A stretch of 64,000 nucleotides of DNA, taken from NCBI GenBank assembly GCA_021307325.1, contig CP089931.1, forward strand, positions 124,001 to 188,000, read 5' to 3'. Position 1 is the stretch's first letter; every line of letters starts with the position of its first letter. The position numbers and the translations under genes are program-made. Under the pieces are notes generated by a model. It ran no database searches. It was given only the letters and a program-made list of their open reading frames with translations, and was not told the origin of the DNA. This DNA is from Peptoniphilus sp. GNH. GTDB taxonomy: Bacteria > Bacillota > Clostridia > Tissierellales > Peptoniphilaceae. Of the stretch, positions 12,629 to 22,214 are shown piece by piece.

Positions 12629-15600
12629 ATGAATATAATTGATGATTTATTAGAAAATACACAATTTTATAAAGACTTAAAAGAAAGTATTAAGGTCAAA
12701 AAGGGGCCCATTTTAATATATGGTGGCGTAGCGGGTCTATATCCATTTTTGACAAGTAATATTTCAAATGATTTTAAGAAACCCATTATATATCTTGCCC
12801 GTGATGATATGAGTGCCATGAGTATGTGCGAAGATTTTTCTAGACTTGGACTTAGGGCCTTTTATATGCCGAAAAGGGAAAATTTCTTTTTTAAAAAAGA
12901 TGCCACATCTTTAGAGAAATATCAGACGAGAATAGCTGCCATAAATGCGATTGCTGAAAATAAACTCGATGTTTTGCTGCTTTCATATCAGGCCATGTTT
13001 GAAAAATTCACGCCCTTGGAAGAGTTTGAAAAGCTCACTTTAAATATTGATTTGAACTCCAGTCTAGACATCAAAGATTTGAGGAAGAAACTTCAAGAGG
13101 CAGGCTATAAAAATGCTGATTTGGTAGAGGGTAGAGGTCAATTTTCAATAAGAGGGGGCATTATAGATATCTACACCAGCGATAAGCTACCTTATAGGAT
13201 TGAGCTTTTTGGAGATGAGGTGGATTCTATAAGGACTTTCGATCCAAACACGCAAAGATCTGTTGAAAATGTAAAAGAAATCAGAATAAGTCCTTCTGAA
13301 GAAGTAATCTTTTCCGAAGAGGATCGGTCATATTTGAAGGAATCTCTTATAAAAAAAATCAAATCAGCTAAGCTAGAAGAAGATAAACAAAAAAATTTAG
13401 AAGATAGATTTTTGCCATATTTGGATGCACTTGACGGGGATTTGAAAATTGAAAATAGGGAAATTTTGCTGGCTCTATTAAAAAAATCCAGAGTTTGCTC
13501 TATTTTTGATTATTTTAAAGACGATTATTTGCTGCTCTTTGAAGAAGCGGAATTTTCACACTCTAGCTTTTTGGAGCTTAAAGAGATGCAAACGGAAAAT
13601 GTTTTAGAGCTGATAAGAGAAGGAATTTTGCTAAAAGATCACATGGATATTAATTTTTCCTTTGAACAAATCAGAGAAAAAATAAATGGGAAAATGCAAA
13701 TTTACCTAAGCTCTCTTGTAAAAACTCCAAAAGTTTTTATACCCAAAGAAATTTTTGACTTGGCAATGAGATCAGTTGACAATTTTAGAGGAAGGGTGGA
13801 CCTTTTTATAGAAGAGGCCAAGTATCTCAAGAGCCAAGAATATAAAATTGCTATATTGGCAGGAGATATAAAAAGAGCAAAAAGGCTTTTGGACAATTTA
13901 AGACAGGAGGGACTAGCGGCAATCCTTCCAAGTTCAAAAGATGAATTAGATAAAGGAAATCTTTTAATTTTTCCAACATCTGTGCATGAAGGATTTGAAT
14001 TTCCCAAGGAAAAGCTGGCAATAATAAACTTCAATGAAATTTATAAAAAAATACAAAAGCCCAAGAAAAAAACTAAGAAGAGCGGATTAAACTTTGAAGA
14101 CTTAAATATCGGAGATTATGTCGTGCATGAGTCTTACGGAGTGGGCAAATATACAGGCACAAGCCAAATGGAGATTGGAGGAGTCCTAAAAGACTATATA
14201 AGCATAGAGTACAGGGGAGATGATAGGTTATTTTTGCCAATTGATTCACTCTCACAAATCTATAAGTATATTGGTTCAGAGGGGAAGGCCCCCAAACTAA
14301 ACAAGCTAAATTCAATAGAATGGAAAAGGGCCAAGCAAAAAGCCAAGACATCTGTAAAGGAAATGGCCGAAGATTTAATAAAACTATATGCTGCTAGAGC
14401 GGCATCTAAGGGATATCAATTTTCGAAAGACAGTCCTTGGCAAAAAGATTTTGAGGATGCTTTTGCCTATGAAGAAACAGAAGGACAATTAGAATCCATA
14501 GAAGAGATAAAAAAGGATATGGAATCGCCAGTGCCAATGGATAGGCTACTTTGTGCAGATGTGGGATATGGAAAGACTGAAGTAGCCCTTAGAGCGTGTT
14601 TCAAGGCAGTCATGGATGGCAAGCAAGTGGCTTTTCTATGTCCGACGACCATCCTAACTAAGCAGCATTTTGCAACTATAAAAGAAAGATTTAAAAACTT
14701 TCCAATAGAGGCAATAAGCCTGTCCAGATTTACTCCTAAAAAAGATCAAACTGAATATCTAAAACGACTGAAAGCTGGTATGGCTGATATAGTTGTAGGT
14801 ACCCACAGGATTTTGTCTAAGGATGTAAAATTTAAAGATTTGGGACTTTTGATAGTTGATGAAGAGCAGAGATTTGGGGTAAAGGACAAAGAAAAATTAA
14901 AGATGCTAAAAGAAAATGTAGATACACTCACCTTGACAGCAACGCCAATTCCAAGGACGCTACAAATGTCAATGGTAGGAATAAGAGATATGTCTGTAAT
15001 AGAAAGTCCACCCGAAGATAGGCTACCTGTGCAAACTTATGTACTAGAATATAATGACATGATGATAAGAGATGCAATCTTAAAAGAAATATCTAGAAAG
15101 GGGCAGATATATTTTCTCTACAACAGAGTTGCCAATATGGAAAATAAACTTTTGGAACTCAAAAAACTTGTTCCAGAAGCTAGAATAAAGATTGCAAATG
15201 GGCAAATGGACAAGAAAATCTTGGAAAAGACTATGGAAGAATTTGTCCAAGGAGAAATTGACCTGCTTTTATGTTCTACAATAATCGAAACTGGCATGGA
15301 TGTGCCAGCAGCCAACACTCTTATAGTATGCGAATCAAATAAACTTGGACTTTCACAACTTTATCAGCTAAGGGGCAGAATAGGAAGATCATCAAGACTT
15401 GCTTATGCCTACTTCACCTATGAAAAAAACACTAGCATATCTGAAGTATCCGAGAAAAGACTAAGGGCTATAAGGGAGTTTACAGAGTTTGGGTCGGGAT
15501 ATAAAATTGCCCTAAGAGACCTTGAAATAAGAGGCTCAGGAAATATACTTGGGGCAAGTCAGCATGGGCATATGGACTCCATAGGATATGATCTATATGT

Positions 15601-16096
15601 CAAATATTTAAAGGATGCTGTAAGCCATCTTAAAGGGCAAGATGTAAACATAGATGAAGAATTTTCGACTATAATTGATTTGAAAATAGATTCTTATATT
15701 CCAAAAACCTATATAGAAAATGACGAATTGAGGATGGAAATATACAAAAAAATAGCTATTCTAGAAAATGACGAAGATTATAAAGACTTAGTGGATGAAC
15801 TATTTGACCGATTTGGGGACTTGCCAAGGCCTCTATCCAATTTGATGGATATAGTTATGTTAAAAAACATGGCGACCAAGGCAAGAATTTTGGAAATAAT
15901 GGAAAAAGATGCTAAAATAAGTATTAATTTTTCCAAAGACAAATTAAAACTTTCTACAATAAATGAATGTAAGAGTATTTTCAAGGACAGAATAGGCTTT
16001 GAATTGGGCATCAGACCAAGACTTATTCTAAAATCCTACAAATATCCTTTGGAAGATATAAAAAAAATATTAGAAATTGTATCTAACACGAAATAA
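12629..16096 (+). CDS. mfd: Transcription-repair coupling factor
   Basis: SF2 DNA translocase (1155 aa) that displaces stalled RNA polymerase and recruits UvrABC. Order: UvrB-homology region (FSIRGGIIDIYTS, around 175-190), RNA-polymerase-interaction domain (GDYVVHESYGVGKYTG, ~490), helicase motor with Walker A DVGYGKTE (~644-651) and DEEQ box (~744-747), then helicase C with QLRGRIGRSSR and the TRCF C-terminal domain. Length is normal. No good ribosome site is visible before ATG 12629. Confidence 0.97.
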   Translation: MNIIDDLLENTQFYKDLKESIKVKKGPILIYGGVAGLYPFLTSNISNDFKKPIIYLARDDMSAMSMCEDFSRLGLRAFYMPKRENFFFKKDATSLEKYQTRIAAINAIAENKLDVLLLSYQAMFEKFTPLEEFEKLTLNIDLNSSLDIKDLRKKLQEAGYKNADLVEGRGQFSIRGGIIDIYTSDKLPYRIELFGDEVDSIRTFDPNTQRSVENVKEIRISPSEEVIFSEEDRSYLKESLIKKIKSAKLEEDKQKNLEDRFLPYLDALDGDLKIENREILLALLKKSRVCSIFDYFKDDYLLLFEEAEFSHSSFLELKEMQTENVLELIREGILLKDHMDINFSFEQIREKINGKMQIYLSSLVKTPKVFIPKEIFDLAMRSVDNFRGRVDLFIEEAKYLKSQEYKIAILAGDIKRAKRLLDNLRQEGLAAILPSSKDELDKGNLLIFPTSVHEGFEFPKEKLAIINFNEIYKKIQKPKKKTKKSGLNFEDLNIGDYVVHESYGVGKYTGTSQMEIGGVLKDYISIEYRGDDRLFLPIDSLSQIYKYIGSEGKAPKLNKLNSIEWKRAKQKAKTSVKEMAEDLIKLYAARAASKGYQFSKDSPWQKDFEDAFAYEETEGQLESIEEIKKDMESPVPMDRLLCADVGYGKTEVALRACFKAVMDGKQVAFLCPTTILTKQHFATIKERFKNFPIEAISLSRFTPKKDQTEYLKRLKAGMADIVVGTHRILSKDVKFKDLGLLIVDEEQRFGVKDKEKLKMLKENVDTLTLTATPIPRTLQMSMVGIRDMSVIESPPEDRLPVQTYVLEYNDMMIRDAILKEISRKGQIYFLYNRVANMENKLLELKKLVPEARIKIANGQMDKKILEKTMEEFVQGEIDLLLCSTIIETGMDVPAANTLIVCESNKLGLSQLYQLRGRIGRSSRLAYAYFTYEKNTSISEVSEKRLRAIREFTEFGSGYKIALRDLEIRGSGNILGASQHGHMDSIGYDLYVKYLKDAVSHLKGQDVNIDEEFSTIIDLKIDSYIPKTYIENDELRMEIYKKIAILENDEDYKDLVDELFDRFGDLPRPLSNLMDIVMLKNMATKARILEIMEKDAKISINFSKDKLKLSTINECKSIFKDRIGFELGIRPRLILKSYKYPLEDIKKILEIVSNTK

Positions 16097-16158
16097 TCAC
16101 ATTTTAATGTTAGAATTCAATCTGTTATAATAATTAGAGAAAAACTAGGAGGTAAATT

Positions 16159-17265
16159 TTGAAAGTAAAAAGTAAAATTCTTGCAACTGCACTTTTGTCT
16201 ATGAGCCTTGTGCTAACAGCTTGCAGCAAAAAGCAAGCAAATGGGGTAGACGGAGTAGTTGCCAAGGTAAATGATAAGAACATTACACTTGAACAATACG
16301 TTGAAGAATATGCAGCTCAAAAGAACATGATAATTTTGGGATCAAAGGCTCAAGGTCAAGACCCAGAAGAATTTTTCAAACAACCAGACCCAAAAACAGG
16401 TGTACCCATGGGAATGAAATTGAGAGAAATTGTGTTAAAAAATCTTGAACAAGCAGAAATTATAAGACAAGAACTAGAAAAAGAAGGCTATACTGTAAAT
16501 CCTCAAGATGTACAAAATCAAATAGATAAGTATATCGAAAGCTATGGCTCTAAGGAAGCTTTCGAAAATGAGCTTAAAAAGCAAGGATACACAGAAGAAT
16601 TCTTGAGAAACTATGCAAGCAATCAAATAATGTTTAACGAGTTCTACAACAGATTCTCTAAAAACTTCAAGGCCGATGATGCAGAAATAAAGGCTGCATA
16701 CGAAAAGAACAAGGATAAATACATGACATATAATGCAGATCATATTCTTGTTAATGACGAAAATCTAGCCAAAGATATAAAGAAGCAACTTTCCGAAGGT
16801 GCAGATTTTGCAGAACTTGCAAAAAAACACTCTAAAGACAAATCAAATGCCGAAAAGGGTGGCAATCTTGGAGATTTCACAAAGGGTACTATGGTAAAAG
16901 AATTTGAAGCAGCTCTTGATAAGCTAAAGGAAGGCGAAATATCAGATCCTGTAAAGACTTCATTCGGATATCATATAATAAAACTCAACAAAAAAGGTGT
17001 AAAGGACCTATCTGAAGTAAAGGATCAAATAAAACAAAGTCTTGAACAAGAAAAATTTGACAAGTGGGCAAATGATCTTGAAAAGAATGCAAAGATAGAA
17101 GAGTTCCTAGACCTAAAGAAAGAAGTTGACATACCAGAAAAATATCAACTTGAAGACAAGGGCGAAGATAAGGCTGAAAATCAAGACAAGAAAGACAAAA
17201 AAACTGAAGAAAAGCCTGCAGAAAATGAAAAAGCGGCTGACAAATCAGATAAGAACAAAAAATAA
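16159..17265 (+). CDS. prsA: PrsA-like peptidyl-prolyl isomerase lipoprotein
   Basis: Membrane-anchored parvulin foldase that helps secreted proteins fold outside the membrane. A signal peptide ends in the lipobox LTAC (Cys22). A SurA-like N-terminal chaperone region is followed by a PpiC rotamase domain at about 190-285 (ADHILVND ... GGNLGDF ... FGYHIIKL). The tail (~320-368) is Lys/Glu/Asp-rich and likely disordered. Start is TTG 16159 after AGGAGG. Located between mfd and yabN, as often in clostridia. Confidence 0.93.
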   Translation: MKVKSKILATALLSMSLVLTACSKKQANGVDGVVAKVNDKNITLEQYVEEYAAQKNMIILGSKAQGQDPEEFFKQPDPKTGVPMGMKLREIVLKNLEQAEIIRQELEKEGYTVNPQDVQNQIDKYIESYGSKEAFENELKKQGYTEEFLRNYASNQIMFNEFYNRFSKNFKADDAEIKAAYEKNKDKYMTYNADHILVNDENLAKDIKKQLSEGADFAELAKKHSKDKSNAEKGGNLGDFTKGTMVKEFEAALDKLKEGEISDPVKTSFGYHIIKLNKKGVKDLSEVKDQIKQSLEQEKFDKWANDLEKNAKIEEFLDLKKEVDIPEKYQLEDKGEDKAENQDKKDKKTEEKPAENEKAADKSDKNKK

Positions 17266-17276
17266 TTTTAGTAAAA

Positions 17277-17302
17277 CCTCCCCCTCTGGGGAGGCTTTTT
17301 TT
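17277..17302 (+). terminator. terminator after prsA
   Basis: CCTCCCC (17277-17283), 4-base loop, GGGGAGG (17288-17294), then C and T8. It ends only 12 bp before the next start codon, so the next gene relies on read-through or its own promoter. Confidence 0.88.
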
Positions 17303-17313
17303 AAGGGTGTATC

Positions 17314-18621
17314 ATGATAAATATAATAGGACTTGGACCATCAAACAAAGACTACCTAAGTCTCAAGGCGATTAAACATATCCATTCGGGCAAGAAAAAT
17401 TACTTGAGAACTTCAAGACACGAAGCAGCAGATTATTTTAGAGAAGAGGGCATAGATTTTGAATCATTCGATGAAATTTATGAAAAGTCAGCCAACTTTG
17501 ATGAGGTCTACAAGAGCATAGTAAAAAGGTTAATAGAAGAAGGCAGAGAAGAAGAAATAAATTATTATGTGCCAGGAGATCCCATGATTGCCGAAAAGAC
17601 AGTCGAGCTACTAATAAAGTCACAAGAAGACATAAATATTGTCTCTGGAGTGAGTTTTATTGAACCAGTTTTAAAAGCCGTTGGAAGAGATCCTCTTTCA
17701 GGATTTAAACTTTTAAATGCTGAGGACATATGTTTTTATGATTTTGATAAGGATGCGGATATTCTTTTGACACAAGTATACAACAAGAGGATTTTGTCGG
17801 ATGTAAAGCTTCTTTTAGCTGAGATTTATGGAGACGAATATGACATTTATTTTATAAAAGATGCTGGATTAAAATCTGAAGTTTGTGAATATATAAAAAT
17901 TTTTGAGCTAGATAGGATTGAAGAAGCCAACTACCAATCATCTGTTTATATTCCAAAATCAAACGACATGTCAATGGCAAGGGCCTTTGAAATTTCAAAC
18001 ATGGAAGATGTTGAAATAGAAGATGAACAAAGGCTAGCAGATATGATTTTTTATGTTTTTTCAGCTTTAAACAAGGCTAGAGAGCTGGGATACTATAATT
18101 TTTATGATATTTTGCATATTTTTTGCGATAAATACGCTAAAAAGATTGAAAAATGCAAAAAAGATGTAGAAAAACCTTTATACATGGGTTATAATGGGGA
18201 TGAGTTGAAAAAAGAGATGCCTTTTCTTGGTAAATCTATGCAAAAGCAAGACAAAAATCCTTTGAAATTAGCTCAAGAAATTATTAGATATGCCATTTCA
18301 AAAGGATTTGCTTGGCAAGATTATAGAGGGGTTTTCCAAAAGCTTGATGAAGAAAAAAATGAAGTTTTCCAAGCCATAGATGGCCCAGCTGAGGACTTGA
18401 AAATGGAACTTGGAGATCTTATTTTCACATGTGTAAATATGTGTGAGTTTTTCAACCAAGACTCAGGAGAGGCTCTTGGCATGACAACTGACAAATTTAT
18501 AAAAAGATTTAATTTTATGAAAGATGTTGCCGAAAGACGAAACTCTGATTTAGACGATATGACTTTAGATGAGTTGGAGGAATTATGGCAAGAGGCCAAG
18601 AAATCTCTAAACAACAAATAA
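17314..18621 (+). CDS. YabN-like protein: tetrapyrrole methylase-fold domain fused to MazG NTP pyrophosphohydrolase
   Basis: 435 aa. Residues 1-~230 have a SAM-dependent tetrapyrrole methylase fold (IIGLGPSNKDYLSLKA at the start, YYVPGDPMIAEKTVELL). The C-terminal ~130 residues are MazG-like, with the metal-binding EExxE-type helix (DEEKNEVFQAI) and LKMELGDLIFTCVN. The MazG part hydrolyses nucleoside triphosphates; the methylase part has no known substrate. It is followed 14 bp later by hup, a common pairing in Firmicutes. Confidence 0.9.
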   Translation: MINIIGLGPSNKDYLSLKAIKHIHSGKKNYLRTSRHEAADYFREEGIDFESFDEIYEKSANFDEVYKSIVKRLIEEGREEEINYYVPGDPMIAEKTVELLIKSQEDINIVSGVSFIEPVLKAVGRDPLSGFKLLNAEDICFYDFDKDADILLTQVYNKRILSDVKLLLAEIYGDEYDIYFIKDAGLKSEVCEYIKIFELDRIEEANYQSSVYIPKSNDMSMARAFEISNMEDVEIEDEQRLADMIFYVFSALNKARELGYYNFYDILHIFCDKYAKKIEKCKKDVEKPLYMGYNGDELKKEMPFLGKSMQKQDKNPLKLAQEIIRYAISKGFAWQDYRGVFQKLDEEKNEVFQAIDGPAEDLKMELGDLIFTCVNMCEFFNQDSGEALGMTTDKFIKRFNFMKDVAERRNSDLDDMTLDELEELWQEAKKSLNNK

Positions 18622-18635
18622 GGAGGAAATTTTAA

Positions 18636-18914
18636 ATGAACAAGTCAGAATTAGTTGCAAGCATAGCACAAAAAAGCAATCTTACTAAGAAGGATGCTGA
18701 AACAGCTCTTAACAGCTTTATAGCTTCAGTACAAGAAGCTCTTGCAGATGGACAAAAGGTACAACTTGTTGGCTTTGGTACTTTCGAAGTTAGAGAAAGA
18801 AAAGCTAGAGAAGGTAGAAATCCTAGAAACCCTGAAGAAGTTATAAAGATTCCAGCTTCAAAGGCACCTGTATTCAGAGCAGGAAAAGCACTAAAAGAAG
18901 TTGTAAATAAGTAA
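18636..18914 (+). CDS. hup: HU-family DNA-binding protein
   Basis: Small nucleoid protein (92 aa) that binds and bends DNA as a dimer. Conserved features: MNKSELVASIA, the GFGTFEVRERKAREGRNPR core and the DNA-binding beta-arm (GRNPRNPEEVIKIPASKAPVF). Strong ribosome site AAGGAGG. Terminator follows. Confidence 0.97.
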   Translation: MNKSELVASIAQKSNLTKKDAETALNSFIASVQEALADGQKVQLVGFGTFEVRERKAREGRNPRNPEEVIKIPASKAPVFRAGKALKEVVNK

Positions 18915-18918
18915 ATTT

Positions 18919-18944
18919 CGCCCACCAAAATGGTGGGTTTTTTA
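18919..18944 (+). terminator. terminator after hup
   Basis: CCCACCA (18921-18927) pairs with TGGTGGG (18931-18937), then T6. Confidence 0.88.
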
Positions 18945-19131
18945 TTTTATAAATAAAATTTACTAGCTAAACCATAAAATAAATTAAAAGATTTGAAAAC
19001 TCTTGAGATATGAATATCTTTTTATATTCATGTTTTAATTTTTATAAAAAATATTGGTATTAAAATTATATAAAATCATCTAAAATGCATTCAAAATTTT
19101 ATTTTAAATTTAAAATAAAATGAAAAACTTA

Positions 19132-19159
19132 TTGACAAAATTAGTAATGATGATAAAAT
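19132..19159 (+). promoter_or_regulatory. promoter of the T-box transporter operon
   Basis: TTGACA (19132-19137) and TAAAAT (19154-19159), 16 bp apart, just upstream of the T-box RNA. Confidence 0.75.
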
Positions 19160-19171
19160 AATAAGAAATTA

Positions 19172-19423
19172 AAAGCGATGACGGAGAGAAAGATGTCAAA
19201 GTTTGTTTCAAAGAGAGCCAGAATAGGTGAGAGCTGGCAAGCAGATGGGCATGTAATATTCACTCCTAAGCTGGATAGTAGAAGTGTAGTAAGCTGTCCC
19301 GGATTCCCCCGTTAGTAGAGGATAGGAGTTGTTAGACTCTGATAAGTGGTGAAATTTTTTCACAACTAGGGTGGTACCGCGGATATGTCTTTCGTCCCTT
19401 TGAGGACGAAGGACTTTTTTTTA
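19172..19423 (+). promoter_or_regulatory. T-box riboswitch leader, probably phenylalanine-specific
   Basis: The leader contains the T-box core AGGGTGGTACCGCGG and ends in a terminator (GTCTTTCGTCC at 19387 pairing with GGACGAAGGAC at 19404, then T8). It has the usual AGAGAGCC and stem I elements. If the 3' arm of stem I is aligned to the well-known glyQS leader (specifier, A, five bases, then purine-AGC), the specifier is TTC at 19259-19261, i.e. Phe. The UGGU bulge pairs with a tRNA ending in ACCA, which fits tRNA-Phe (7362) and argues against tRNA-Trp (discriminator G). Uncharged tRNA should favour antitermination and switch on the transporter downstream. Confidence 0.9.
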
Positions 19424-19444
19424 TACCAAAATCAGGAGGAAAAA

Positions 19445-20425
19445 ATGAAAAAGAAATTAATTTTAAGTTTGTTGGCAATTATGCTTTGCACGGGATGTTC
19501 AAGCAAGACGCAAAAGAGTGATGCTTTAGGAGCTGATAAAAATGAAAAAGAATACAAGATAGGCATAGTTCAATTTATAGATCATTTATCACTTGAGCAG
19601 GCAAGACTTGGTTTTGAGGATGCTTTAAAGGAAGAGGGTATCGTGGCAAAAATAGAGCTTCAAAATGAAAATGGCGACATGTCCTTGACAACGCAAATTC
19701 CCAAAAAATTTCAAGCGGATAAGGTTGACTTGATATATGCCTTAGCGACACCGGCAGCTCAAGGCGCAGTAAATAGTGTAAAAGATATTCCGATAGTATT
19801 TGCAGCTGTTACAGATCCAGTTGGAGCGGGTCTTGTAAAAACATTGGATAAGCCGGGCGCTAATGTGACTGGAGTGACAGATTATGTAGCAGCTAAGGAC
19901 CAAGTGAGCGAATTTTTAAAATTGTATCCAAATGCCAAGAGATTTGGAGTTATCTACAACACATCAGAGTCCAATTCTGATGTCCAACTGCAAGAACTAA
20001 AGAAAAATTTTGCACAGATGGGTCTAGAAATTTATGCAGTTGGTGTTACAACTACAAATGATGTGGGTCAGGCTGTGGCATCAATAAAAGGCAAGGTAGA
20101 TGCTCTATTTGCTCTAACAGACAACACAGTTGCAAGTGCGGCACCGATAGTGGCTGAGTTTTTAAATAAAAATAAGATACCTTCAATATCGGCAGAAGAA
20201 GGTCAAGTAGAAAAAGGTCTTTTGATGAGCAGGGGTATTTCATACTATGAGCATGGCAAGCTAGCAGGTAAACAAGCTGCAAAGATATTAAAAGGAGAAG
20301 ACCCAGCAAGTCTACCAGTAGCAAAGCATACAGATATGGTAAAAAAGATAAATGAAAAGGCGGCAAAAGCACTAGGACTTGATCTTAATGATGAATTTTT
20401 CAAGGGAGCTGAAATAGTTAAATAA
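19445..20425 (+). CDS. ABC transporter substrate-binding lipoprotein (TrpX-like family)
   Basis: 326 aa. Signal peptide with lipobox LCTGC (Cys18), then the ABC_sub_bind fold (YKIGIVQFIDHLSLEQARLG, PIVFAAVTDPVGAGLV, NVTGVTDYV). This family is best known from trpXYZ-type aromatic amino-acid uptake systems. ATG 19445 follows CAGGAGGA; a reading start at 19385 would lie inside the T-box terminator. With the Phe-like T-box, phenylalanine (or another aromatic amino acid) is the inferred cargo. Confidence 0.9.
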   Translation: MKKKLILSLLAIMLCTGCSSKTQKSDALGADKNEKEYKIGIVQFIDHLSLEQARLGFEDALKEEGIVAKIELQNENGDMSLTTQIPKKFQADKVDLIYALATPAAQGAVNSVKDIPIVFAAVTDPVGAGLVKTLDKPGANVTGVTDYVAAKDQVSEFLKLYPNAKRFGVIYNTSESNSDVQLQELKKNFAQMGLEIYAVGVTTTNDVGQAVASIKGKVDALFALTDNTVASAAPIVAEFLNKNKIPSISAEEGQVEKGLLMSRGISYYEHGKLAGKQAAKILKGEDPASLPVAKHTDMVKKINEKAAKALGLDLNDEFFKGAEIVK

Positions 20426-20494
20426 ATCTATCGTCAAAAAGAAAATTAATTAGAGATAAGCATAAGAATTTTGAAATTAAAAAGAGGAGAAGGA

Positions 20495-21370
20495 ATGGAA
20501 CAAGTAATATTGGCGGCCCTAGAGTCGGGTTTGGTTTTTTCATTATTGGCAATAGGAGTTGCAATTACATTTAAAATATTAAATCTAGCAGATCTTTCAA
20601 TCGAGGGAACTTTTCCCTTAGGAGCCTTTGTCATAGGAAGATTTTTAATAAAAGGAGTAAACCCTTACCTTGCCTTGGCTTTGGCATTTATAGCAGGCGG
20701 CATAGGTGGATATATCACTTATTTTTTGTATAAAAAATTTAAAATCGAATCAATTTTGGCTGGGATATTGACCATGACTTTCTTGTATTCCATAAATTTA
20801 AGAGTTGGCGAAAAGTCAAACATACCCCTTTTTGATACAAAAACTATTTTTACAGATGCAATCATTCCAAGACTTTTTATCTTGGCAATAATTGTAGTCA
20901 TTGCAAAATTAATTTTGGATTGGTTTTTAAAGACCGAAAAAGGCTACCTTCTAATCGTGACAGGCGATAATGATCAATTGGTAAAAAGCCTTGGAAAAAG
21001 TCCGGAAACCTATATTATGCTAGGCCTTGTTCTTTCAAATGCCCTGGCAGCTCTTTCTGGAGCTCTTCAAGCACAGACGCAAGGCTTTGTAGATATAAGC
21101 ATGGGTCAGGGAATGATTGTAATGGCTTTAGCTTCAATTGTAATAGGCGATACAATCATGAAAAACTCAAAAAAACTAAAAATTACATCTAGAGCCATAC
21201 TTGGTTCAGTAATTTATAGATTAATTTATGCAATTGCAATAGAAGCAGGGCTAAACCCAAACGACCTAAAGGGCATCACAGCGCTTATAGTTGTTCTTGT
21301 GATTGTATACAACAATGTGGCCTTTAATAAATCTCTAAAGAGACTCTCAAGGAGGTCTAAAAATGCTTAA
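20495..21370 (+). CDS. ABC transporter permease (TrpY-like, BPD_transp_2 family)
   Basis: 291 aa integral membrane protein with about eight hydrophobic segments. The opening (MEQVILAALESGLVFSLLAIGV) is typical of branched-chain/aromatic amino-acid ABC permeases. ATG 20495 follows AGGAGAAGG; a TTG eight codons upstream is rejected. It overlaps the ATPase gene by 8 bp, so the three genes form one operon under the T-box. Confidence 0.92.
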   Translation: MEQVILAALESGLVFSLLAIGVAITFKILNLADLSIEGTFPLGAFVIGRFLIKGVNPYLALALAFIAGGIGGYITYFLYKKFKIESILAGILTMTFLYSINLRVGEKSNIPLFDTKTIFTDAIIPRLFILAIIVVIAKLILDWFLKTEKGYLLIVTGDNDQLVKSLGKSPETYIMLGLVLSNALAALSGALQAQTQGFVDISMGQGMIVMALASIVIGDTIMKNSKKLKITSRAILGSVIYRLIYAIAIEAGLNPNDLKGITALIVVLVIVYNNVAFNKSLKRLSRRSKNA

Positions 21371-22130
21371 AATAAAAGAAATAAAAAAAGTTTTCTACCC
21401 AGGGACAGAAGAAGAAAACATAGTCTTTGACAACTTATCACTTGAAATAAATTCCAATGAATGCACAGCCATTTTAGGGCCAAATGGATGCGGAAAGTCG
21501 ACTTTACTTAATATAATTTCAGGCTCAGTAAAACAAAATGGAGGAGATATTCTACTTGGTGATTTGGACTTGGGATCAATGACAGAAGAAAAAAGAGCAT
21601 CTCACATAGGAAAAGTTTATCAAGATCCATCAAAGGGAGTCGCACCAGACTTGACAATACTTGAAAATATGTCTTTGGCACTAAAAAAAGGAGAAAAATT
21701 CACCTTTAAAAAACTTATAAAAAAATCACTAGAAGGACAAATAATTGAAAAGCTAAAAATTTTAAATCTCGGGCTTGAGAAAAAATTAAATACAAAAGTG
21801 AAATTCCTATCAGGAGGACAAAGACAAGCCCTATCCCTTTTGATGGCAACCATAAAAAGACCGGAGCTTTTACTCTTAGATGAGCATACAGCAGCCCTGG
21901 ATCCAAAAACCTCTAGACTTATAATGCAGATAAGCTCAGAACTAATAAAAAAGGAAAAAATGACAACACTAATGATAAGTCATAATCTGGCCCATGCAAT
22001 AGAATATTCAGACAGGATAATAATGCTAAACAAGGGTAGAGTAAGCTTAGACCTTCCATCAAGTCAAATTACAGAAGAAGATTTGGTAAAAATTTACAAT
22101 CAAAATATAGAAAATCTCGAGCTACAATAG
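21363..22130 (+). CDS. ABC transporter ATP-binding protein (TrpZ-like)
   Basis: 255 aa ATPase. Walker A GPNGCGKST (39-47), signature LSGGQRQAL, Walker B LLLLDEHTAALDPKT, switch His in MISHNLAHA. It is the energy-coupling partner of the two preceding genes. Asp-Glu-His-Thr in place of the usual Asp-Glu-Pro-Thr is typical for this transporter subfamily. Confidence 0.93.
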   Translation: MLKIKEIKKVFYPGTEEENIVFDNLSLEINSNECTAILGPNGCGKSTLLNIISGSVKQNGGDILLGDLDLGSMTEEKRASHIGKVYQDPSKGVAPDLTILENMSLALKKGEKFTFKKLIKKSLEGQIIEKLKILNLGLEKKLNTKVKFLSGGQRQALSLLMATIKRPELLLLDEHTAALDPKTSRLIMQISSELIKKEKMTTLMISHNLAHAIEYSDRIIMLNKGRVSLDLPSSQITEEDLVKIYNQNIENLELQ

Positions 22131-22214
22131 AAAGAAAAAAGAGGGTTGATATATATACATGCATTAGAATGTATATAAGTAAGTGCAATTTTAGCTAAAG
22201 AAGGGGATTAATGT

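Noticed and set aside
18960-22130. Tryptophan specificity for the T-box operon, from the TrpXYZ family name
   Set aside because: No TGG is placed in the specifier position (the TGG near 19244 is in a stem), and the UGGU bulge does not fit a tRNA-Trp discriminator G.
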